The notes beneath the pieces were generated by a model. It saw only the letters and a program-made list of their open reading frames with translations. It did not search any database and had not been told where the DNA came from. A stretch of 13,066 nucleotides of DNA. Source: Cycloclasticus sp. (GTDB lineage Bacteria; Pseudomonadota; Gammaproteobacteria; Methylococcales; Cycloclasticaceae). Below are positions 7,254-13,066 of this stretch, one piece after another; position 1 is the first letter of the stretch, and the number at the start of each line of letters is the position of its first letter. The stretch lies in assembly GCA_012960055.1 (NCBI GenBank), contig DUCA01000187.1, positions 1 through 13,066 of the forward strand. The letters run 5' to 3'. The translations under genes were made by a program, and so were the position numbers.

Positions 7254-8105
7254 ATGTTTATTGTTAACACTGTTAAGGCACTGCAAGATTGCCTAGCGTC
7301 ACATCGCTCATCTGGCAAAAAAATCGGTCTAGTACCGACCATGGGCAATTTACACCACGGGCATTTACAGCTTGTAAAAACAGCCCAACAGCACGCAGAT
7401 GTTATCGTTGTAACACTGTTTGTTAATCCAACACAGTTTGGTGCTAACGAAGATTTAGACAGTTATCCACGCACGTTTCAAGACGATTGCGACAAATTGG
7501 AAGCACTAAACACAGATATTCTATTCGCCCCCAGTATAGACGAAATATACCCTCGCGGCGGTGATGACGCCACGCACGTACACGTACCCAATATTACCAA
7601 CGTACTTTGCGGCGCCTCACGCCCTGGACATTTTGATGGCGTCACCACGATTGTTTCCAAACTTTTCAATATGACACGTGCCGACGTGGCTGTTTTTGGC
7701 GAGAAAGATTATCAGCAATTAGCAGTGATTCGCCGCATGGTTGACGACTTAAACATCCCCATTATCATTATCGGTGAACCCATCGTGAGGGAAGCTGATG
7801 GGTTAGCGATGAGCTCCCGAAATGGCTATCTTTCAAAAGAACAACGCCAACTCGCACCTAAGCTACATGCAATCTTGTCAAATATTCATCAGGCGATCAG
7901 CAAGGGCGATTATGATTTTGAAACGCTGGAAGGCGCAGCGAAAGTACAGCTCAGCGAACTGGGGTTCAAACCCGATTACCTGCATATTTATCACCGTGAT
8001 AATCTAAGACCTGCAAAAAAGGCTGATAAAGATTTAGTCATCGTCGCCGCTGCATTTCTTGGCACAACACGGCTCATTGACAACCTCCACGTTCATTGCG
8101 TATAA
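7254..8105 (+). CDS. panC: Pantothenate synthetase (pantoate--beta-alanine ligase)
   Basis: Joins pantoate and beta-alanine through a pantoyl-adenylate intermediate using ATP, giving pantothenate. The 283 residues equal the E. coli enzyme. PTMGNLHHGHLQLV (28-41) contains the HIGH-type nucleotide motif. FVNPTQFG (56-63), RPGHFDGVTTIVSKLFN (123-139) and FGEKDYQQLAVIRRMV (148-163) are pantoate- and ATP-binding segments. MSSRNGYL (186-193) is the KMSKS-like loop. All expected catalytic residues appear present. It is close behind panB and 14 bp before the mechanosensitive channel, so all are likely on one transcript. Its beta-alanine substrate is supplied by panD, encoded 1.9 kb downstream from its own promoter. 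Confidence 0.98.
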   Translation: MFIVNTVKALQDCLASHRSSGKKIGLVPTMGNLHHGHLQLVKTAQQHADVIVVTLFVNPTQFGANEDLDSYPRTFQDDCDKLEALNTDILFAPSIDEIYPRGGDDATHVHVPNITNVLCGASRPGHFDGVTTIVSKLFNMTRADVAVFGEKDYQQLAVIRRMVDDLNIPIIIIGEPIVREADGLAMSSRNGYLSKEQRQLAPKLHAILSNIHQAISKGDYDFETLEGAAKVQLSELGFKPDYLHIYHRDNLRPAKKADKDLVIVAAAFLGTTRLIDNLHVHCV

Positions 8106-8119
8106 AATAAACCATTGAT

Positions 8120-9853
8120 ATGAAACACATTATATTATCCTTTTTATTATTCTTTGGCTTCGGTCTCTCATTCGCCGAGGAGACACCAACCGAGCCAACA
8201 CCCTCAGCACTCATTGAATCTGTAGATGAATTAGGACTAAGCTCTCCTCGAGAAACCTTTACGACATTCTTGCACAGCATGAATGACATTAAGCGGGGGC
8301 AAGCTGAACGCATTAACGATGCGACACATACCTTAGACTTGTCAGCCATTAACCCGCTTATTCGCGAAGAAAAAGGACGCGACCTTGCGTGGATGCTACT
8401 TGAAGCTATTGATAAAACCGAAATCGTCAAGCTCAAACGTATCCCGGATTACAAAACGGGCAAACTCTACGTCTTCTCGCGCTACGAAAGCGGCGCCATC
8501 AGCATTAATCAGTTTAGCGATGGACGCTGGTTGTTTACGCAAAACACACTATCATCATTACCGAACATAATCGAAGAACTAGCCTCTAAAAAAAGCCTAA
8601 AAGTTGACGATAAAAACGCCCAATTCATACCCTGGCATATTCAATTACGTCAACAGCTACCTGAGTCTCTTCGCACGCGATCATTTTTACTCGAAAATTG
8701 GAAATGGCTCGGTATTTTAGTGATTATCGCTATCGGTATTGTTGCCGATAAAATCAGCTCGTTTTTACTGCAATTCATCGTCAAACGCTTCCGTCAAACA
8801 ACCAAAACACCCGCTTTTAAAGACACCCCGACGGACATGCTTCGCCCTCTCGCTATGCTGGTAATGGCAGCCATTTGGTGGGTAGGCTTAAACCTATTAA
8901 CCCTACCAGACCAAGCGATGATTATTCTATTGGTCGCTGTGAAAATGTTGGCTGGTATCGCTGGCGTGTGGGGCGCCTATCGCCTAGTCGATTTGATCAC
9001 CTTATATTTAAGCTATCAAGCGGGCGAAACAGACAATAAAGTTGATGATGTTTTGGTTCCGCTGATTCGCAAAACACTGAAAGTATTTGTCACCGTTATT
9101 GGCATTACCTTTGTCGCCTCAAACCTTAACTTAAACGTCTCTAGCCTGCTAGCGAGTCTTGGCCTAGGTGGTTTGGCCTTTGCACTGGCTGCCAAAGACG
9201 TGGTGCAAAACTTGTTCGGCTCTATCACCGTTATCTTAGACCGAACCTTCCACACCGGCGATTGGATAGTCGTCAATGATATTGAAGGTAGCGTTGAAGA
9301 AGTCGGCCTAAGAAGCACCAAAATTCGTACCTTTTATGACTCACTAATTACCCTCCCGAATGCTATTTTCATTACCGCGAAAGTCGACAATATGGGGCAA
9401 CGACGTTACCGCCGACTTAAGTGCAACATCTCGCTCACTTACGACACGCCCCCCGATAAAATTGAAGCCTTCTGCGAAGGCGTGAAAGAACTTATTCGTC
9501 TGCACCCTTACATGAGAAAAGATTACTTCCACGTCTACCTTAATTCCTTAGGCCCATCGTCGCTTGATGTGCTGGTGTACGTTTTTTGGGAAACACCTGA
9601 TTGGAGCACCGAGTTGCGCGAGCGCCAACGCTTTTTATTGGATATTTTGCGCTTAGCGAAGGCACAACAAATAGACATGGCATTCCCAACTCAGACCTTA
9701 CACTTGTTAACGCCTGACAGTACGACTTCAACAGCTAATGCCACAGAAACATCATCGCTAGAAACCTTGTCTCAGCAGTTTAAAGATTCTGCTAAAGACA
9801 TCGTCATGCAATCAACCGGTATTGATAAAAAACCACCACCGGTTTCATTTTAA
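8120..9853 (+). CDS. MscS-family mechanosensitive ion channel with periplasmic N-terminal domain
   Basis: An inner-membrane channel expected to open under membrane tension and release solutes on hypo-osmotic shock. The 577 residues are about twice MscS (286). The N-terminus is a signal peptide (about 1-19, cleavage near SFAEE), followed by a soluble periplasmic region to about 190. Hydrophobic helices lie near 195-221, 238-260, 265-295 and 315-335. The pore helix (about 342-367) contains LASLGLGGLAFALAAKDVVQN, the Gly/Ala-packed TM3 of MscS. The beta domain follows (TFHTGDWIVVNDIEGSVEEVGLRSTKIRT) with ITLPNAIF, then an alpha/beta C-terminal domain. The last ~50 residues are Ser/Thr-rich and look disordered. 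The ATG is 14 bp after panC in an AT-rich leader without a clear Shine-Dalgarno. Its link with pantothenate synthesis seems positional only. Confidence 0.93.
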   Translation: MKHIILSFLLFFGFGLSFAEETPTEPTPSALIESVDELGLSSPRETFTTFLHSMNDIKRGQAERINDATHTLDLSAINPLIREEKGRDLAWMLLEAIDKTEIVKLKRIPDYKTGKLYVFSRYESGAISINQFSDGRWLFTQNTLSSLPNIIEELASKKSLKVDDKNAQFIPWHIQLRQQLPESLRTRSFLLENWKWLGILVIIAIGIVADKISSFLLQFIVKRFRQTTKTPAFKDTPTDMLRPLAMLVMAAIWWVGLNLLTLPDQAMIILLVAVKMLAGIAGVWGAYRLVDLITLYLSYQAGETDNKVDDVLVPLIRKTLKVFVTVIGITFVASNLNLNVSSLLASLGLGGLAFALAAKDVVQNLFGSITVILDRTFHTGDWIVVNDIEGSVEEVGLRSTKIRTFYDSLITLPNAIFITAKVDNMGQRRYRRLKCNISLTYDTPPDKIEAFCEGVKELIRLHPYMRKDYFHVYLNSLGPSSLDVLVYVFWETPDWSTELRERQRFLLDILRLAKAQQIDMAFPTQTLHLLTPDSTTSTANATETSSLETLSQQFKDSAKDIVMQSTGIDKKPPPVSF

Positions 9854-9886
9854 TCTGAAACATTCGCATGATTTCAAAGGTTTTAT

Positions 9887-9921
9887 TGCAATTGCACATT
9901 AATGTTGATGAAAAACAACAT
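9887..9921. promoter_or_regulatory. Palindromes at the panD promoter, possible operator
   Basis: TGCAATTGCA (9887-9896) is a perfect 10-bp palindrome just upstream of the panD -35 box. ATGTTG (9902-9907) and CAACAT (9916-9921) form a second inverted repeat that spans the -35 box. The position would suit a regulator, but the region is AT-rich and no known operator is recognised. Confidence 0.25.
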
Positions 9922-9933
9922 ATAGGGCATAAT
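9905..9933 (+). promoter_or_regulatory. Sigma-70-type promoter for panD
   Basis: TTGATG (9905-9910) and CATAAT (9928-9933) are separated by exactly 17 bp and match the -35/-10 consensus at 4/6 and 5/6 positions. They lie in the 112-bp spacer between the channel gene and panD, giving a leader of roughly 25 nt before the ATG at 9966. No strong Shine-Dalgarno is visible. Confidence 0.6.
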
Positions 9934-9965
9934 TCCCCTCCGTTTTGTTAAGCTAATTTTAATCT

Positions 9966-10346
9966 ATGCGTTCCACAATGTTACAAACAAAGTTACACCG
10001 AGCCACTGTCACTCACAGTGAACTTCATTACGAAGGCTCGTGTGCTATTGATGGTAGCCTGCTAGATCTTTCCGGCATTCATGAGTACCAACAAATTGAT
10101 ATTTATAACGTAAATAATGGCGAACGTTTTACAACGTATGCTATTCGCGCCGAAGACAACAGTGGCATTATCTCTGTTAACGGTGCCGCTGCACGCCGTG
10201 CTGCTGAAGGTGATATCTTAATCATCTGCGCTTACTCAGAATACAACGAAGCTGAATTAGCCACCTTTAAACCACGCCTAATCTACCTCGATGACAATAA
10301 TGGCGTTAAAGAAACAAAAAATGCCATACCGGTACAAGCCGCTTAA
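9966..10346 (+). CDS. panD: Aspartate 1-decarboxylase proenzyme
   Basis: Decarboxylates L-aspartate to beta-alanine for PanC. It is made as a proenzyme that cleaves itself between G24 and S25, and S25 becomes the pyruvoyl cofactor. The 126 residues match E. coli PanD and align without gaps over the first 60: K9, H11, the YEGSC cleavage site (22-26), R54 and Y58 are all in place. FTTYAI and IISVNGAAARRAAEGD (88 region) are conserved, as is the AIPVQAA tail. The start MRSTMLQTKLHR is equivalent to E. coli MIRTMLQGKLHR. It has its own promoter upstream and a strong terminator 16 bp after the stop, so it is a monocistronic unit set apart from panBC by the channel gene. Confidence 0.98.
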   Translation: MRSTMLQTKLHRATVTHSELHYEGSCAIDGSLLDLSGIHEYQQIDIYNVNNGERFTTYAIRAEDNSGIISVNGAAARRAAEGDILIICAYSEYNEAELATFKPRLIYLDDNNGVKETKNAIPVQAA

Positions 10347-10362
10347 GAAATAGTTAGAACAC

Positions 10363-10396
10363 AAAAGCCCGATGATTCGTCATCGGGCTTTTTTTT
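10363..10396 (+). terminator. Rho-independent terminator after panD
   Basis: A 13-bp perfect stem, AAAAGCCCGATGA (10363-10375) with TCATCGGGCTTTT (10380-10392), closes a TTCG tetraloop and runs into eight Ts. The A-run on the 5' side could also allow termination on the minus strand. Confidence 0.95.
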
Positions 10397-10423
10397 GTGC
10401 TAAAACTATTACTCAGCGGCCAT

Positions 10424-11001
10424 ATGACTGACTCATCCATGCTTCGACTATCAACCGTCATCGTGATAATTTTATTGCTCGCCGCACCCACATCATCCGT
10501 TGCAAATGACAGGTTATCAATCGATGTAATTTACGAAAACAATCTATATAGCACCGAACTATCGACGACCATAAACGCTCCAGCAGACAGTATCTTCAAG
10601 CAGTTAACTTCTTACGACAAACTTAATACCTTCAGCCAATTCATTCAGCAAAGCCAATTATTAGCTAAATGGGCATTTACAACTTCAGTCGAAGGTTTGT
10701 TTTATTTTCATCTGTTTCGACAAACAATAAACGTTGAAGCTAACCACATCTAAGAGAACGATTACTGGAGAAATTATTCCTGAACACAGTGATTTTACGT
10801 ATGGATGGCTGACATGGGCTCTTTCACAAAATAACGACGGGAGCCTTATTCACTTCCGCAGTGAAATAACGCCTAACTTTTGGATATCACCTTTATATGG
10901 CGCCTTTATTAATAAAACTCAAACTCACAAATGAAGCTGAATATAGTGTGCAGCAATTAGAAAAATCGGGCAACAAACAAACCATAAAAAAGGCGCATTA
11001 A
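10424..11001 (+). pseudogene. SRPBCC/START-like secreted protein, two frameshifts
   Basis: The start region encodes a hydrophobic signal peptide (LSTVIVIILLLAAPTSSVA) followed by LYSTELSTTINAPADSIFKQLTSYDKL. That INAPADSIFKQLTDYDKL-type pattern is the opening strand and helix of polyketide-cyclase/SRPBCC domains. The first frame stops at TAA 10751-10753. Dropping one base near 10751 restores HIKRTITGEIIPEHSDFTYGW, then FRSEITPNFWISPLYGAF. A second shift near 10913-10918 restores KLKLTNEAEYSVQQLEK to a TAA at 10999. Repaired, the protein would be about 190 residues. Starts at GTG 10397 or ATG 10439 are also possible. Only two single-base shifts separate it from an intact gene, so recent inactivation or a sequence error are both possible. 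Ligand and function are unknown. Confidence 0.75.
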
Positions 11002-11016
11002 GCGCCTTTTTTATGG
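10982..11016. terminator. Bidirectional terminator between the SRPBCC remnant and the persulfide dioxygenase
   Basis: A perfect 15-bp stem: CCATAAAAAAGGCGC (10982-10996) and GCGCCTTTTTTATGG (11002-11016) around the loop ATTAA. It has a GC core and a T-run on either strand. It overlaps the restored stop of the plus-strand pseudogene and lies 12 bp past the stop of the minus-strand enzyme, so it serves both convergent genes. Confidence 0.92.
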
Positions 11017-11028
11017 TTTCACTTCAGA

Positions 11029-12075
11029 CTAACCACGTTCAACTGGGTAGCCCAACTCATTCCACTTTAACATCCCATCTTTCATGTTCTTAACATTAGG
11101 AAAGCCCAATCCTTTTAGGATAGCCGCCGCTGTTGTGCTTCTCACGCCAGAGCGACAAATTAAAATTATCTCTTTTTCTTTGAACGCTTCCAAAACCTCT
11201 AAGTGACTTGGAATATCTGCCAATGGCATTAAACGACTGTTTTTAATATGACCTAAATCACCATTAAATTCATGCAACTCTCGTACATCAATCATCACGG
11301 TAGCACCGTTAGCCTGATCAATTCTATTTTTAACTGACTCGGGTTCCATTTGCAGCACTTGATTAAGCTCAGCAATTAATGGAAATTTAATACGGTCATC
11401 ATCTATTTCGCTTTGATTGATTTGCAATACTTCCTGAATTCTTTCCGGCAACGGTAAATTCAAGTTTGCCATAACCTCAATGTATTCATCACGTGTTTTA
11501 CCTGCAATACGCGGATTCGTTGACTTTTCAACAGCTATCGTGGATTGAGTATTACCGCGATAATCATGTGCTGGGTAAACAAGCGTATCTTCCGGCAATG
11601 TAAATAACTTGCTTGTAATGGCATCGTACTGATCACCCGCATCGCCGCCGGCAAAATCTGCACGCCCGGTACCTTGAATTAGCATTACGTCACCGGTTAA
11701 TACACGATCTTCATTCACATAAAAACTAACGCTATCGGGTGTATGACCTGGGGTATGAAGTACGTTAATCTTAATGCTGCCAATGGTCAATTCTGTACCA
11801 TCAGAGAAGTGCTGGTCGACACTGGGAGAGGGCGATAAATCATGCATCATTACTTTACAACCCGTTAACTTCTTAACCGCGGCACATGCAGAGCGGTGAT
11901 CTGCGTGCGTATGCGTGTCAGCCACAAATTCCAAGCTTAGCCTGTGATAAGCCAATACGCCAAGATAACGATCTATATTGCTCTCGATGGGGTCAATAAT
12001 AGCTGCAACACCCGCATCAATATCTGCGATTAAATATGTCTTACATTGAAGGTTATTTAATTCTGTAAAAAACAT
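11029..12075 (-). CDS. Persulfide dioxygenase (ETHE1-like) fused to a C-terminal rhodanese domain
   Basis: A two-domain sulfur enzyme. The N-terminal metallo-beta-lactamase domain (about 1-235) resembles ETHE1 persulfide dioxygenase, which oxidises glutathione persulfide to sulfite and glutathione with a mononuclear iron. THTHADH carries H55, H57, D59 and H60; HTPGHTPD gives H111, TGDVM gives D129 and PAHDY gives H170. GTGRADFAGGD and STNPR are typical of ETHE1 rather than glyoxalase II. The C-terminal rhodanese domain (about 257-348) has the active loop CRSGVRS with Cys307. Such fusions are known in bacteria. The frame stays open 22 codons further upstream, but the ATG at 12073-12075 is chosen. 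It follows GAGAGATAAAGAG and begins MFFTELNNLQCKTYL, as the family does. No sulfide quinone oxidoreductase or regulator gene is visible beside it. Confidence 0.93.
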   Translation of the reverse strand: MFFTELNNLQCKTYLIADIDAGVAAIIDPIESNIDRYLGVLAYHRLSLEFVADTHTHADHRSACAAVKKLTGCKVMMHDLSPSPSVDQHFSDGTELTIGSIKINVLHTPGHTPDSVSFYVNEDRVLTGDVMLIQGTGRADFAGGDAGDQYDAITSKLFTLPEDTLVYPAHDYRGNTQSTIAVEKSTNPRIAGKTRDEYIEVMANLNLPLPERIQEVLQINQSEIDDDRIKFPLIAELNQVLQMEPESVKNRIDQANGATVMIDVRELHEFNGDLGHIKNSRLMPLADIPSHLEVLEAFKEKEIILICRSGVRSTTAAAILKGLGFPNVKNMKDGMLKWNELGYPVERG

Positions 12076-12219
12076 CTCTTTATCTCTCTGTTGAATTCTT
12101 ATTATCACTTTAGACTGATCCCAACTTATTCTCAACGACAACTTTAAGATTTTTCACTGATGTTGCTCCAGCCAAGCTATTTTCTGAGCAGCCTTATTAC
12201 CAATAACACTATACTTTAA

Positions 12220-12709
12220 TCATTCCGATATGACAGATTCTCGCTCGTTCAAAGGTATTCTCTCCACCATAATCTCAGCTTTCGACCGTCCATCGTTATC
12301 ACTCGGTTTGGCAAAACCATCTGGATAAATTGGCTGCTCTGTTGATAAATCATATTTACCCGGCGCGCCGACCGTATGTAATAATTCATGCGCGATGACC
12401 ATGTTATTACGCGCTGGGTACTCATCAGTAGCATAGGCATTTACCACACCAATCAAGTCTTTTTGCGGCCCCAATGAATGCGCCAAACGCGTACTTTCAT
12501 CTACTTGCTGGTAACGTACAAAAATATTAATCGAGCGTTTATCACTCTCAACCGCGTGCTGGTATGCCCAAAGCCGTAACCACAAACTCCGCAACATAAT
12601 ACTTAAAAACACTGGCATCACCAGGCGGCACTGGCGGCTGCGATCGAACAGGTTATTAAAGCTGAAGCTTAACAGGGTCAAAATCAAATTCACGATAACG
12701 ACGCCAGGC
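12220..12709 (-). pseudogene. Remnant of a small HExxH metallopeptidase-like protein
   Basis: The readable part, to the TGA at 12220-12222, contains LRLWAYQHAV, INIFVRYQQVD and LIGVVNAYATDEY. It then has the zinc motif VIAHELLHTVGAPGKYD and ends with IYPDGFAKP and KAEIMVERIPL. HELLH with the downstream GA.KYD suggests a zinc peptidase, but the family could not be named. Upstream the same protein can be followed as AWRRYREFDFDPVKLQL, two adjacent TAA codons (12653-12658), then PVRSQPPVPPGDASV. It re-enters the main frame through a one-base shift at a T5 run (12605-12609). The N-terminus expected before 12709 is not found, so the gene is truncated as well as broken. Using the nearest ATG (12693) would give a 157-residue product with an out-of-frame N-terminus. 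An expressed short form cannot be excluded. Confidence 0.7.
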
Positions 12710-12746
12710 TAACGACAGGCGTGACACCGTTCGGTTTGAGGAAGTG

Positions 12747-12781
12747 TCTGACCGCCGATCACACATGGATCGGCGGTCAGA
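12747..12781. repeat. Perfect 14-bp inverted repeat, 7-nt loop
   Basis: TCTGACCGCCGATC (12747-12760) and GATCGGCGGTCAGA (12768-12781) pair perfectly around the loop ACACATG. The stem is clearly richer in GC than its surroundings. No T-run follows on either strand, so it is not a standard terminator. It lies in the non-coding gap between the metallopeptidase remnant and the right-edge gene. A REP-like extragenic repeat or the trace of a mobile element are the main options. Confidence 0.85.
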
Positions 12782-12826
12782 TAATTACATTCATCGCTCC
12801 ACTCTGACTTAACTAAAACACCCTCG

Positions 12827-13066
12827 CTAAGGTTGCTTAACCGCATTGCACCTAGCAAGAATTTCTTGGTCTGGCATACCCGCATTCTTCCAATACAGAA
12901 TCAATTCGACCGTACAGGCTTGTGGCTCAACAACCTCACTCTCAGGTATTACGGTGGTATCGTCAATTGCCCGTTTAGCAATCGGCACAACTTTTTCTGA
13001 AGTCAACGAAGCCATCACCATTGGATCACTAAACAATGCCTGCATTTTTTGTCTGAACGCGTGCGG
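12827..13066 (-). CDS. Unrecognised protein, C-terminal part, runs off the right edge
   Basis: The minus-strand frame ends at TAG 12827-12829 and is open to the window edge, so about 79 C-terminal residues are visible and the start may lie outside. A possible internal start is the ATG at 13045, giving 72 residues (MQALFSDPMVMASL...). The residues before it (PHAFRQK) read like coding sequence, which favours a longer gene. The protein is acidic in the middle (AIDDTTVIPESEVVEP), with a final segment TVELILYWKNAGMPDQEILARC that is probably helical and holds two Cys in the last part. No signal peptide or membrane segment is seen. No family was recognised and no function is proposed. Confidence 0.5.
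   Translation of the reverse strand, partial: PHAFRQKMQALFSDPMVMASLTSEKVVPIAKRAIDDTTVIPESEVVEPQACTVELILYWKNAGMPDQEILARCNAVKQP

Noticed and set aside
8074..8436. A 120-codon minus-strand frame over the panC-channel junction
   Set aside because: It overlaps two well-supported genes and has no recognisable domain; Ser-rich content is typical of an antisense shadow.
12076..12141. Longer N-terminus (22 residues) for the persulfide dioxygenase
   Set aside because: The extra residues are unlike the family start, and the ATG at 12073-12075 has a purine-rich ribosome site.
1..13066. tRNA, rRNA, CRISPR array, transposase, integrase or phage genes
   Set aside because: None of the diagnostic sequences or proteins were found on either strand.

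Overview
The window reads as a chromosomal segment of a marine-type gammaproteobacterium, probably near the Oceanospirillales. This is inferred from the moderate GC content, the pcnB-folK-panBC gene order and the protein flavour; no rRNA or marker gene confirms it. No mobile element, tRNA, rRNA or CRISPR array was seen.

Left part (1-3786): the 3' part of a cation diffusion facilitator transporter is followed by an AlkA-type DNA glycosylase. That gene converges with, and overlaps by 4 bp, a DMT/EamA permease on the minus strand. A hotdog-fold thioesterase is divergent from the permease. Its stop codon overlaps the start of a clearly broken alpha/beta hydrolase of the haloacetate-dehalogenase type.

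Central part (3787-10396): a housekeeping block on the plus strand. Poly(A) polymerase I (pcnB), HPPK (folK), a deoxynucleoside kinase, panB, panC and an MscS-type channel lie close together and are probably largely co-transcribed. Aspartate decarboxylase (panD) follows with its own promoter and a strong terminator. PanB, PanC and PanD together supply pantothenate: PanB/PanC make and use pantoate, and PanD makes beta-alanine. FolK serves folate synthesis; PanB uses a folate derivative as its one-carbon donor. Both pcnB and the kinase must start at non-ATG codons.

Right part (10397-13066): a decayed stretch around one intact gene. A frameshifted SRPBCC-like secreted protein and an intact persulfide dioxygenase-rhodanese fusion converge on a shared 15-bp-stem terminator. 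Upstream of the fusion lie a truncated, stop-containing HExxH metallopeptidase remnant, a perfect 14-bp inverted repeat and an unrecognised gene running off the right edge.

No convincing new multi-gene system is visible. The most interesting points are the non-canonical pcnB start, a frameshift lying exactly on a perfect palindrome in the hydrolase pseudogene, the isolated inverted repeat, and the clustering of decayed genes beside a sulfide-detoxification enzyme.
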